Source: Maratus speciosus
Taxonomy: Eukaryota > Arthropoda > Arachnida > Araneae > Salticidae
DNA length: 64,000 nucleotides
Assembly: GCA_963932465.1 (NCBI GenBank)
Contig: OZ010796.1
Location: forward strand, 75,474,974 to 75,538,973
Direction of reading: 5' to 3'
Shown: positions 21,161 through 31,701 of the stretch, piece by piece
How the letters are laid out: the number at the start of each line of letters is the position of its first letter
How positions within the stretch are numbered: position 1 is the first letter of the stretch
Made by a program: the position numbers and the translations under genes
The notes under the pieces: generated by a model
The model's input: the letters and a program-made list of their open reading frames with translations, nothing else
Told to the model about the DNA's origin: nothing
Database searches by the model: none

Positions 21161-23500
21161 ACTTACTAACATCCTTTATTTACCCTTTGACAAGATTACA
21201 CTCGACATAAAAAACTGGCATTTACTGCAGTCAAATTATAATATAAGTGATAAACTATATTTAAAGATATGCTGATATTGTATTTAAAGATATGCTGATA
21301 TGTTATATTAACGAAAAATGGATTTTTGAAATTAGAATATACTTTAATTTAAAAAATGATTTCACATCATGGATATTTCATTTTTACCTAGTGGAATCTA
21401 TTATCACAATTGACGAGTGTCAAGTGGCAACTTAAATTTGCACAGTTGTGGCAATAAAGTCAATCTCCAAATTTTCAGTATTACTCGCTGATTGGCGAGT
21501 GCTAATTTTTTCTTGTACAATAATGCAGTTATTTTTCACAAATTTTTTTATAGTTTATATATAATAAAATCTGATGTTTAAGGGAAATAGCTACATAAAT
21601 TTTCATCATCAACAATTTCAAATTTCACAAAGAAAAAATTCTCCTTGACTTTCAATGTTTATTACTCACCCCCACCCTCTCAACTTCATTCATGAAATTT
21701 TTTTTAGTCAATGACCATTTTGTTTTTGTACTTTTAAAAATATCATTTTACCCCTTCAAATAAAGTAAAAAAAAAAAAAAAAAAAAACCTTAATTATATG
21801 TGTTATAGACACAAATTACATTGTTGATGTTGTCTTGCCAACAGAATTGGAACTGTACACTGGATAAAGGGTAAAACTGCCACACCCCTCCCCCTTTACG
21901 AAATCTGTTTTCACAAGATTATAAGCCATGGCCATAGATCTCCCACTCCCGAAATAAAAAAATTTCTGGGGTACAGACTTTGGCCCTTGAAAACATAAAC
22001 ATTTATATAACTGAATCTTCTCTTATAAAAGGTTGTGCCCCCTAATATGCAGGATGTTTCTAAATTAATGGAACAAACTTTCAAGCATAACTACTCCTGA
22101 AAAATTTTTTGTACATAAAACCAGACCACAATATATTTATTTCAAGAATAAGATAGTGTACCTCGCTGAATTCAACCTTTCGTTCACAGCTTTCACAATA
22201 TTGAAGATTTTTATCAGATTAGTTTTGTATAAATGTGATAACATCATTGGAAGTGTGAAATTTCGATAAGTGACACAGCATGTATTGCAAAGTTTAGGTG
22301 TATATTTTTAATAACCACATACATATCATTTACAATGTAAAGAATAAAATTTTCAGTTAAGGGGGTTGGTCACTCAGCTTCCAATTTCCCCTCCCTAATG
22401 TAAAGTCTATGGGCATTTGATGCATTCGTCTATTTAAAATATCTCCTCGGGAAATTAATATTTTTAACTTCTATTTTAGTGTACCTTTCCTAAGATGTCT
22501 CTTTTTTCCTTAGCTCTCAAAATATTTCTAAAGTATAGGCTTAATTTTATATGAAGTGTTAAAATTTTACTCACAGTTTGCCGCTTTTAACACATAAAAT
22601 ATTAAATTCAGCATAGATTTTAGAAATATTTTGAAAACTAAGAAAAAAAAAAAAAAAGATGTTAAAAATAGGAATTTCACGGAGAAGATAATTTAAATAT
22701 ATGAATGCATCAAAAGTCCACAGACTTAACATTACGGAGGAGAATTCCAAAGCTGAGTGACCAGCCACTTTAAGATTCAGATTTTAAAAAAAATCAAAAT
22801 GGTCATTTTGATTAGTTTATTAGATACTGGGGTAAAAAAAATGTGTTGGTAAAGCAGAATATCATTTCATAAATGAAAAAAATTATACTAGGCTCATTAA
22901 ATCTTCTAAGCAATCATCAGTTACTGAATCAGAGGTGGAAAAAGTATTATAGTATATTTATATACAAGCTGCTTTATTATTCTTAATTATTTATAATTAT
23001 CTCAAGCTGTTTGGCTTTTTTTAAGAGTGGCAAAGGTATATTGGAAATTTCCTTAATATAGTATTTTCTTTCGAGATGCGCTTGAAAAATATTTAAAAAG
23101 GCTTTTAAAATTGGAAAACACATTAAAACTAATGCGTAACAAAAAAACTGCATGAATTTACTCTTGCCGTAATAAACATTTAGTTATTTAACCAAGAACA
23201 TTTATGAATGCATTAAAAATAAATTAATGCAAATTAACTGTAAGCCACCTTTATTTTAAAAAAATAGATCCCGCTTTTCCTGGTAAAAAGGAGAAGGAAA
23301 ATTAACACTAAATTAAGTACTTCATGATAAGCAATGACCAAAAGGTGTTATGTATATAACTGTAGCACGATATAGCAACATGTAAATAATATAATTATAT
23401 TAAAACAACAAATTAAACCTTCGCAACAAGAAAAATATGATATAGATATGTTTTACACACTAAAAAGAAAAAAAAAAGACTCACTGCATCAAATCCCTAA
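21161..23500. other. AT-rich DNA, nothing firm
   Basis: No supported gene. A stretch around 22340-22500 and an inverted, diverged stretch around 22560-22770 share TTCAGCATAGATTTTAGAAAT-like and CTTTGGAATTCTCC/CAGCTTCCAATTTCCCC-like sequence, suggesting another palindromic repeat centred near 22560. An A homopolymer lies at about 21770-21787. Confidence 0.35.
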
Positions 23501-23509
23501 CAAAAATAC

Positions 23510-23740
23510 CCGTGCAAAACCACATGGCAATATATTTTCTAGCGGGCGGGGAACGTATCGTTTACAGCAACCCAGAGTACCGGTTTTTCAACCGCGCCAT
23601 TGACCACGCCAAGCTTGCTTCGCCAAATGCGCGAATCGAGGGAAGATTCCAAAATCGCGTCTCTGAACGCGCTCTATGTATTCTAGTCGCTATAACGTGG
23701 TGTAAAAATAGCGGCTGGCGCCTTTGTTTACCTTATTGCA
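23510..23740. promoter_or_regulatory. CpG-rich block, promoter-like
   Basis: The block is dense in CpGs and open for 78 codons on the plus strand, without a recognised protein. Its reverse complement around 23610-23670 matches the island at about 7257-7312 (TTGGAATCTTCCCTCGATTC). It could be a promoter, an exon or a dispersed repeat. Confidence 0.3.
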
Positions 23741-24040
23741 TCATTTGATACAACAGAAAAACAAGTAAATGCTTGCGTAAAATACTGCGGATTTATTTTG
23801 TACGAATTATTTTGGATCCATATTAATTAAAATCCATATATACGTATTAACTAAAATTTAAAATTTTTCTTTTTATAAATAAAATGAAAAATATGCATGC
23901 TATTACTTTAAAATAAACCAAAAAACATCATGTATAACCCATACCTGCCAGTGGAAAGGTCTAAAACTCCGTATAAAATAAAATATAAGCATAAATTTTC
24001 TAAACACAATGCTTTTCAGTTGGCAATTCAAGCGCACGAA
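23741..24040. other. AT-rich DNA, nothing recognised
   Basis: No gene or repeat was recognised between the CpG-rich block and the CTCF-like motif. Confidence 0.4.
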
Positions 24041-24041
24041 C

Positions 24042-24055
24042 GCGCCATCTGGTGG
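24042..24055 (-). promoter_or_regulatory. CTCF-consensus match
   Basis: The minus strand reads CCACCAGATGGCGC, which fits all 14 positions of the CTCF core consensus CCASYAGRKGGCRS. It sits in a small CpG-richer patch (24030-24110). Binding is not shown by sequence alone. Confidence 0.4.
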
Positions 24056-24494
24056 AGAAAAGATGTAACTTCTCGCTTCAGGACACGGCAGTGAAAGCGC
24101 ATCGCATTACATGTATTTTAAATTTGTTCAGAATGATTATTCTTTGCACAATTTCAGATTTCCTGTGACATTTGTGTTCTGTCTTATATGACAAAGTAAA
24201 AATTATTCGAATTTGAATATCTAAAACTTTCAAATGCATTTACAATAAAGAATTATTTCAATGGCACTTTAGCATTAGTTAAAGGAAAATTAAAGAGACA
24301 ATTTTCCTGTACCGAAGGCTGCGAGCAGCGCCTCTATAGGCCGTTTTAATTCCCAGGACTTTACCCACGAATAGCAACAGCCATGCCTATGCGGGTAGAT
24401 ACCCTCCGAAAAAGAACTGTTTATTGGACAAAAGGGAAGCAGTGTTAAAATGTTCTTCACGCCTATTGGTGATTTCCTTCTGTTTATCCACGGC

Positions 24495-24502
24495 TGACGT
24501 CA
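24495..24502. promoter_or_regulatory. CRE/ATF palindrome TGACGTCA
   Basis: A perfect 8-bp site in a GC-richer segment (24300-24530) just left of a MITE. Confidence 0.3.
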
Positions 24503-24540
24503 CATGGGTAAATTCCATGCGTGGTTATGAATGTTATTTC

Positions 24541-24853
24541 CACAGACTTCTAATATAAGTAGACTCCCAATTCCATTGTTCTTTCGGGAAGGTTTTGACT
24601 CCAACATCTTTTGCTTTCATTGCCAAAAGGGTGCCGTATTTTGGCAGTAATCCCTTTATTGGCAAAGCAAAAGTACGGTCTACTCAAGACAAACGCTGAC
24701 AGACGATGTTTCGGCGGGAATTGGGAGAGAGATTCCGAGGAGAAAAACCGGTTTGGCTCGCTAAATCTGCCTTCCATCACGTGATGGAGGGCAGAGATGT
24801 AGGAGTCAAGAAAAGGTTGCCGATTTGGAGTCTACTTATATTAGAAGTCTGTG
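24541..24853. mobile_element. 313-bp MITE with 27-bp perfect TIRs and 8-bp target duplication
   Basis: The ends begin CACAGACTTCTAATATAAGT and are identical for 27 bases in inverted orientation. The flanks GTTATTTC at 24533-24540 and 24854-24861 are an exact 8-bp duplication. Non-coding; open frames inside are incidental. The 8-bp duplication would suit a hAT- or P-type family. Confidence 0.9.
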
Positions 24854-24894
24854 GTTATTTCCAAGCAGACCAAAGAAGTTGGAAATAGATAGAA

Positions 24895-25045
24895 GGCGCG
24901 CCACACACCAGGGAGACATGCGGCAGAAAAGCGTGAGGCATGCGACAATTTCACCCTATTAACAAAGAAAAAACCGGTTTGAACAGCAGAATTTGCCTCA
25001 TGTCTCACGATGATTGTCGCATGTCTCTCTGGTGTGTGGCACGCC
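24895..25045. mobile_element. Small inverted-repeat element, about 151 bp
   Basis: The left end GGCGCGCCACACACCAGGGA mirrors the right end CTGGTGTGTGGCACGCC, with ACATGCGGCA and its mirror continuing inward. No clear duplication was found. It lies 34 bp from the previous MITE's right duplication. Confidence 0.65.
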
Positions 25046-25440
25046 TAATAACAAGCCCGACAAGCTCCGAAGAAAGCTGAGGATTCTGGGATATGGTGGA
25101 CCCTCAAACTGCCTTGCAACCCTGCTGACATTGGCGATTGGCGATAACTTGGCATTTCCTTTATCTCTCGCTCTGATTCTGCCATTGCACCTGCCAAATA
25201 TTTTTGCTGTCAACAAGATCTCCTTTTTCTTTATTTTTTATTTTTAAATTATAATTTTTGAAAGATGTCTTGAGCATTTAAAGAATGCGGCAGTTATAAA
25301 AAGAAGAAGGAAAAAGGAATAACATTTCATAAGTAAGTTTGTTTATTTATAAGATTTTATCAGACTGATCTTTCGTAAAATTTTCTTTCTAATCTATCAT
25401 GTTTTTGAAATGAATGTAATACTGAATGAGTAGAATAATA
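25046..25440. other. GC-richer then AT-rich DNA, unassigned
   Basis: The first 170 bases are GC-richer than average and open on both strands without a recognised product. They could be 5' UTR or promoter of the candidate gene just downstream. Confidence 0.3.
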
Positions 25441-25444
25441 ATTT

Positions 25445-25572
25445 AGATTTATTTTTTTGTCTTTTAAGCCGGAAGGGGAGACACTTTTGGGGTCCAATAT
25501 TTCCGATAGATGGCTCTGATTTCAACAGGGTATCAGGAGTTTGGCAAAATGGCGATTTTTACTGAAGAAAAG
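25445..25572 (+). CDS. Candidate first coding exon of a host gene
   Basis: A start at 25549 has a good context (A at -3, G at +4) and gives MAIFTEEK before a strong donor AAG|GTAAGC at 25572/25573. An in-frame upstream ATG at 25510 would add 13 residues. The surrounding 130 bases are GC-richer than the locus average. The gypsy element inserted 320 bp downstream would then lie in intron 1. The product is not recognisable from so few residues. Confidence 0.3.
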
Positions 25573-25899
25573 GTAAGCGCTTTCCTGCCATTATCTGGTA
25601 ATACTGATCACCCCTTGGAGGCGTGCTTTCAGTTGAACGTCATAGCGGAAATATCCAATCGTAGTACCTCTTGGATTGTTTACAAAAGAATCAATCAAGT
25701 AACAAGGTCAAATCTTTTCAGAGTGTTTTTACGGGGACTGGAGTTTTTTAAAGGCCTATTTTGGATCTGGTTTCTTAAGTAAAATAGCAAGAATTACTTC
25801 TTGTTGTACGTAAAAACACATACCTTTTTCCTATGAAGAAAGGGCAACATTAAAAAAGTTTCTCTTGTGGGGCAAAGATTTTTTTTCTCAATCATCGGG

Positions 25900-26174
25900 T
25901 GTGATATATGTATACTTGTGGCAACACCCATTAAATATTAAAGTTTTTGGTATGTAATGGCAACACTATATTTTATATAGCTCAATGGCAACACGAATGT
26001 AGTATTATGATGCTATGTGCTTGGAGCGGACAGTACGCTCACTTCTCTCTTGTAATCACGATGCATGCCGTGATATTAGTCCAGATAATATGCTACTAAA
26101 TTTAAACTCATGTTATTAATAAACAATGTTTCATCTCAAGAAGTCTCTTCGTCAATGAATCCAAGCTTCATACA
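25900..26174 (+). repeat. 5' LTR (275 bp)
   Basis: TG...CA ends, polyadenylation signal AATAAA at 26118-26123, and the target duplication immediately outside. Compared with the 3' LTR it has 28 extra bases (ATGGCAACAC plus 18 bases) and three substitutions, all at CpG positions in this copy. Confidence 0.95.
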
Positions 26175-26192
26175 TGGTGTCAGTTCGTTTTT
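26175..26192 (+). promoter_or_regulatory. Primer-binding site
   Basis: TGGTGTCAGTTCG begins directly at the LTR edge. TGG pairs with the CCA end of a tRNA. The primer tRNA was not identified. Confidence 0.6.
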
Positions 26193-26340
26193 GACTTGGA
26201 TGGAAACAGATTTCTAAGACGTTGAGCGATCATGCTGTTATGCGAAGGACGGCGAAGGATGTTGAAACTGCTTTAAATGGAACTTTTGTGTTCTATAATC
26301 ACGTTGTAAATAACAGTGAACTCTCGTGTTCTAAATAATT

Positions 26341-26745
26341 ATGGATAGTTTCAAGCCCCCTGGTGAATTGACGTTCATAGCGCCAAATTTGTCCGACAAC
26401 TGGTTGAAGTGGAAACAAAAGTTTGACAACTTCATGTTGGCCTCTGAAAAGAATGGAAAAGATGATAAAATCAAAATAGCCATTCTACTGAACGTTATTG
26501 GTGATGAAGGAGTCAGCGTGTTCAACACTTTTCGCTTTGAAGGTGGAGAAAGCAAAGAAAAATTTGACGACGTCATTAAGAAATTTGAAAACCACTGTCT
26601 GCCGCAAAGTAACGAGGTATTTGAACGCTTCAAATTCTTTTCCTGCTCTCAGAAAGACGGACAAGCCGTAGATGTATATCTGACGGAATTAAAGACATTA
26701 GCCTCATCATGTAGGTTTGGTGAACAAGAATCGAGTCTTCTGTGA
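26341..26745 (+). pseudogene. gag: Gag, N-terminal part, ending in a premature TGA
   Basis: The ATG at 26341 follows the untranslated leader. The 134 residues include the capsid-like motifs DNWLKWKQKFDNFMLASE and AILLNVIGDEGVSVFNTF of Ty3/gypsy Gag. The frame meets TGA at 26743-26745, but the same frame continues without interruption through the zinc knuckles, so the stop is a mutation within Gag or, less likely, a recoded stop. It falls where related Gags usually have an arginine. Confidence 0.9.
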
Positions 26746-29307
26746 GATCGAATCGTACTTGGAATCCGGGACAAGAGCTTACAGGAAAGACTACTTCGGG
26801 AATCTGATCTGACGCTGAAGAAAGCTGTGGACAGCATTCGAGCCTGTGAAGTTAGTAAGGAACAGATGAAGACCATTAATGACCCTAAATGCAGTGAAAT
26901 TAACGTAGTTAATCAAAAGAAAAAAGCCATGAACTTTAAAAACTTTATTGACTGTAAATCGTGTGGAAGAAAACATGTGAAAGGACAATGTCCAGCATAC
27001 AACAAACTGTGTAATCTTTGTAAGAAAAAGAATCATTTTGCAGCTGTTTGCAAGAATTCAAGTAAGGTAAGCCACCATAGAAATAATTTTCAAAAAGTCA
27101 ATGAGGTAAATAGCTCTGACATTAATTGTTTGTATATTGATAATGTTTTAATTGATGTTGATACTGTAAATTCAACTGAGAAAGAATGGTATAAAACAGT
27201 AACAGTTGGAGATCAGCAAGTAAATTTTAAACTAGACACAGGTGCTCAAGTTAATATTCTTCCTGTGTCAGTTTTTCAATCTTTTGATTTAAAGTTTAAA
27301 AATAATTTGATCCCTACTGATATTGTTTTATTATCATATGGTAATCATAAGCTGAAACCTCAAGGGTGCATTATGCTAACATGTAATACTGATAAGTGTT
27401 CTAATGTAAAGTTAAATTTTGTTGTTGTGGATGTTAAGGCTAAGCCTTTATTGGGTTTACAGGCATGCCAAGAGTTACAGCTGATACAATTGATAGATGA
27501 AATTAATTTAGATTCTAAATTAAATGTAATTAGTAAGTATCAAAATGTCTTTGAGGGTTTAGGTAAATTTCCTGGCAAGCCACATCACAATGAAGTGAAA
27601 AATGATGTGAAACCCATTATAAATCCACCGCGAAGGGTACCTCAGTCCCTTCATAAAGAGCTAGGCAAAACTCTTGATGAATTGAAAAAGTTAGGCATTA
27701 TATCCCCTGTAAATGAACCAACAGATTGGGTCAGTAGCCTGGTAGTGGTTGAAAAGCCAAACGGCAAGTTGAGAATTTGTCTTGACCCTAGAAACTTAAA
27801 TAAAGCCATTAAAAGGGAGCACTATGTTATTCCTTCTGCTGATGAAATCATTAGTAAACTTGAAGGAAAACAGTATTTTTCAGTGCTCGACTTAAAGGAG
27901 GGATTCTGGCAAATTGTGTTAGATGAAGCTAGCTCGAAATTGTGTACTTTTAATTCTCCTTTTGGGCGTTACCGCTTTCATAGATTACCTTTCGGAATCT
28001 GCTCTGCACCAGAGGTGTTCCAAAAAACTAATTTTAAATTGTTTGGTGATATACAGGGTGTTGAAATATATTTCGATGATTTAATTATAGGAGGTAGAAC
28101 TAGAGAGGAACATGACCAAATTCTTTTGAAAGTTTTAGAGAGAGCACAATCAAATAACATAAAGTTTAATCCTGACAAATTTCAGTTCAGAGTAAATGAA
28201 GTTAAATATATGGGTTTAATTATGTCTAAGGATGGGATTAAAGCTGATCCTAGCCATGTTAAGGCAATTAATGAGCTTGAGAAGCCATCGTGTAAACGTG
28301 ATATCAAAAGGCTATTGGGCATGATTAATTTCTTGAGTAAATTTTTACCCAATGTATCAGCTGTAACCGCCCCAATGAGAGAATTGTTAAAAAATAATGT
28401 AGAGTTCCAGTGGAACCATGAACAAGAGACTAGTTTTGAAAATATCAAAAAACTAATAAGTTCAGCTCCTGTTTTAAAAGTCTTTAATCCCTCATTACCT
28501 ATAACTGTTCAGTGTGACAGTTCACAAGGTGGGCTAGGTGCCTGTCTCTTACAAGAGGGACACCCAGTGTCATTTGCATCTAGAAGTTTGAGCGAGTGTG
28601 AAACAAATTATGCTCAAATTGAGAAGGAATTGCTCGCAATTGTATTTGCATTCGGAAAATATCATAATTTGTTGTATGGCCACAAAGTATTAGTTGAAAG
28701 TGATCATAAACCTCTGACGTCTATTGTGCACAAGCCCATTGGCAAAATTACCACTCGCTTGCAACGTATGTTGCTTAAATTGCTTAAGTATGATTTTACT
28801 ATAAAATATGTCCCAGGTAGTAAAATGTACCTTGCTGACACTTTGTCAAGAGCAAGTTTAAAAGATGTGGGCGAAGAAGACCCTGAAATGCTAAATGTGG
28901 TACACTCTGTTGCAAAACTCTTGCCGATGAGTGAAAGCAAATTCAAACAGTTCCAAAAGTTAACTGCTGAAGATGAGGAACTTAAATTAATTTCCAAATT
29001 TTTTAAGGAGGGTTGGCCTAAAAGTAAAAAATTAATTCCTAAAAATCTTCTTTGCTATTATAAAGTTAAAAACAGTATATATGTTGCTGATGGACTAGTA
29101 TTTTTAGAAGATAAAATTGTGGTCCCAAATTCACTCAGGCAGGACATGTTATTTCTTATTCATGAATCACACTTAGGCATAACAAAATGTAAAAGCAGAG
29201 CTCGAGAAATAATGTACTGGCCAGGCATCACCAGAGATATTGAAGAATTAATCGTAAATGTAGTGTATGTGAAAAATTTCAAAAAACGCAGACTAAAGAA
29301 CCGCTAG
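26746..29307 (+). pseudogene. gag-pol: Gag nucleocapsid, protease, reverse transcriptase, RNase H and integrase start
   Basis: This is the same frame as Gag. In order: zinc knuckles CX2CX3HX4C (from 26953) and CX2CX4HX4C (27010-27051); aspartic protease DTGA (27235-27246); reverse transcriptase with DLKEGFWQI and the catalytic box YFDD (28069-28080); RNase H with QCDSSQGG, the ELLAI helix and ESDHKPL; then the integrase zinc-domain histidines (HESHLGI at 29161) and YWPGI. Gag and Pol share one frame, with no Gag/Pol frameshift. The frame ends at 29305-29307 because a frameshift near 29250-29258 throws it out of phase in the middle of the HHCC zinc finger. Confidence 0.93.
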
Positions 29308-29759
29308 AACCTCATGATATTCCAAATAGGCCTTTCGAAAAAATAGGTATTGATCTCATGTATTTACATAACACAGATTACCTAGTAGTAGTTGACTATT
29401 TTTCCAAGTGGATAGAGGTAGTAAAAGTTGATAATAAGACCAGCGAGGAAATTATATTTAAACTAGAGGTTATTTTCTCAAGATTTGGTATCCCTGAAAC
29501 AATAATTTGTGACAACAATCCGTTCAATAGTTACAAATTTAAAAACTTTGGGAGGGAATGGGACATAGAAATTTCCTTCACTAGTCCAAATTTTCCACAA
29601 AGTAATGGGATGGTAGAAAAGGCAGTTGGCATTACTAAAGCCATTTTCAAAAAAGCCTTTGAGGACAACCGAAGACCTGCAATAGGGTTACTTGAATATA
29701 GGAACACTCCTATTGCGGGCTTAGGTTTATCTCCAGCCCAAATGATGTTCGGTAGATGA
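29259..29759 (+). pseudogene. pol: Integrase, second zinc-finger half and catalytic core
   Basis: In the shifted phase the two cysteines of the HHCC finger appear (TGT at 29259 and 29268), followed by the DDE core: D in VVDYFSKW, D in IICDNNP, E in NGMVEKAVG. The frame stops at TGA 29757-29759, at the usual Arg-rich step before the C-terminal domain, and continues open after it. The phase change fits loss of one base. Confidence 0.9.
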
Positions 29760-30245
29760 CTACGAACTAAATTACCTATAAGCAATAAAATGCTTAATCC
29801 AGAGATATTTGACAATGTAAACACTAAGTTGTTAAGACGTCAACAAATTCAAAAGCACTATTATGATAGGTCATCAAAAATGTTAAATGAGTTAGGGCCA
29901 GGTGACAAAATCACTGTTCAAAATTTTAAAACTAAAGTGTGGGAGCCAGCAACGGTTATTTCTAAAACTAGAAATCCAAGATCATATAAAATTAGAACTG
30001 CAAGTGGCAGAATATTTATAAGGAATAGAAAATTCCTAAGAACATCCAAAACATCACATTCTGTCTATAGTGATGATATGCTTGACACTTTACCAGATGT
30101 CAAGACTGAACAAATGAATGTTTCAAATTCAGCCCCATCGCATCACATTCCACCACAAAGTATTGCAAATAATGCTCCATTTATAACTTCATATGGTCGC
30201 GTGATAAGACGTCCGAAACATTTAAATGATTATGTTTGCTATTAA
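29760..30245 (+). pseudogene. pol: Integrase C-terminal domain
   Basis: Same phase as the catalytic core, after the TGA. It contains a GPGDKITVQ start and a WEPATVISKTRNPRSY stretch resembling the GPY/F domain of gypsy integrases, then ends with RRPKHLNDYV at TAA 30243-30245. No chromodomain was seen. Confidence 0.88.
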
Positions 30246-30384
30246 GTATCTGCAGTAATAATTGTATTTGTATATAGTAATAATTGTATTTGTACATTGT
30301 AATAATTGTATTTGTGTAGTGTAATGATTGTATTAAGTTATTTATAATTATAATGTATTGTATAATCCATGTCTCATTAAAATT
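30246..30384 (+). repeat. Short repeats after pol
   Basis: Three tandem copies of TAATAATTGTATTTGTRTA-like sequence lie between the pol stop and the purine tract. Confidence 0.6.
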
Positions 30385-30395
30385 AAAAGGAAGGG
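30385..30395 (+). promoter_or_regulatory. Polypurine tract
   Basis: AAAAGGAAGGG abuts the 3' LTR, the standard plus-strand primer position. Confidence 0.85.
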
Positions 30396-30642
30396 TGTGA
30401 TATATGTATACTTGTGGCAACACCCATTAAATATTAAAGTTTTTGGTATGTAATGGCAACACGAATGTAGTATTATGATGCTATGTGCTTGGAGCTGACA
30501 GTACACTCACTTCTCTCTTGTAATCACGATGCATGCCGTGATATTAGTCCAGATAATATGCTACTAAATTTAAACTCATGTTATTAATAAACAATGTTTC
30601 ATCTCAAGAAGTCTCTTTGTCAATGAATCCAAGCTTCATACA
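30396..30642 (+). repeat. 3' LTR (247 bp)
   Basis: Matches the 5' LTR with three substitutions over 247 aligned bases and one 28-bp difference, explained by loss between two ATGGCAACAC direct repeats. AATAAA is at 30586-30591. Confidence 0.95.
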
Positions 30643-30647
30643 TCGGG

Positions 30648-31384
30648 CAAATGCCAAGCTCCCGTGTCTTTTTATAAGATTCGAAATAACGATTGCCTCT
30701 GTATAGCTTTCTCTAGATTTGTTTTTAAATGTTTCTTTGTGATAAAAAAGCAAATATAAACTTTATTTCTTACAGACAGAGATGGACACTTTTTACTTGT
30801 GAAGTAAAATGCATTTGATTTGATATTATATTGTGTGTAGTTTGACTTAAAAAGGTGTAAAAGAAATTAACTTGATAAACACATATTTACATGTAAGACT
30901 ACATATTTAACACTCTTCCACTAACTTATTAAATTTATCTTAAAGCAGTATAACAAGTTGCTAAAGTTATATAAAAGAGTTTTGTTCTGTACTAAGAAAA
31001 TTCTTTTATAGTATTTTTATTAATTAATGTGCTTAATTTAGAATTGACGGAACTAAGAATTTTCTTCTTTTTAAAATCCAAGGTGCGAAAACATTGTTTA
31101 TGTATTACAAATATGACTGACAACCGCTCTATTTGAATAATGTTGCAACGATTCGAATGGGGACCCCTAATTTTATCTTTGCCCAGGGCCCCAATTAGTC
31201 ATGTCGGGGCCTGATTAAAGGACTTTCGGAAAAAAAGAAAAAAAAAACATGCATATTAAATGTGAAACTAGTACTATTTTTCATGCATTTTATTACCTGT
31301 ATTGTATATTATTCCGTGATATTTGCAATTAAAAAATAAATTTTATTAGTTCAGTATTGCAATAAAAGTTGAGTGTCATAAACT
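30648..31384. other. AT-rich DNA, nothing recognised
   Basis: No supported gene. A GC-richer spot near 31155-31215 contains GGGGACCCC and GGGCCCC. Confidence 0.4.
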
Positions 31385-31690
31385 GCGTTCCCAGGGTCCC
31401 GCGCGACGTTGCGGCGGTCCGGATTTGAGGAGCAAAGTTTGATGGTGTTAGTAGTGTTATTTATGACGGCCGATTATCTGCTCGAGGAATATAGGGCCTA
31501 GGGGGAGTGCCCTCCGTGGGGGTCTTTCTAAAGGAAGCTAACCCGTATTTAAGCAAGGTTTCCCAAGATTCGAAGGAAACCACAGAAAACTCCGAACGGT
31601 TAGGCCGACGAACGCGATTGGTTTCGAACCCAGCACCTCCAGTCTACCAGTTTTGAGAGTAGAACATATCTGCCACTGGTGGGGCGGAGC
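31385..31690 (-). mobile_element. tRNA-derived SINE
   Basis: On the minus strand, starting near 31690, the sequence has a weak A-box-like stretch (GTGGCAGATATG) and, about 50 bases on, a perfect B box GGGTTCGAAACC. A GC-rich body follows. This is the layout of a tRNA-derived SINE with pol III promoter. Ends are approximate. Confidence 0.6.
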
Positions 31691-31701
31691 AAAGTTTGAA
31701 G

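Larger units (their letters stand above)
25900..30642 (+). mobile_element. Ty3/gypsy LTR retrotransposon, Mag-like
   Basis: The element spans 4743 bp with direct LTRs beginning TGTGATATATG and ending TTCATACA. The 5-bp duplication TCGGG lies at 25895-25899 and 30643-30647. The order is LTR, primer-binding site, Gag with two zinc knuckles, protease, reverse transcriptase, RNase H, integrase, purine tract, LTR: the Ty3/gypsy order. No env frame is present. The Gag N-terminus (PPGEL...DNWLKWKQKF) is of the type common in Mag-lineage elements. Coding capacity is broken by two TGA codons and one frameshift, so this copy is not autonomous. Confidence 0.95.

Noticed and set aside
26341..30245. An endogenous retrovirus with env
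   Set aside because: The pol frame ends only about 150 bp before the 3' LTR, leaving no room for env; it is an LTR retrotransposon.
31615..31690. A functional tRNA gene on the minus strand
   Set aside because: The B box is perfect but the A box and acceptor stem are not; the long GC-rich body indicates a SINE.
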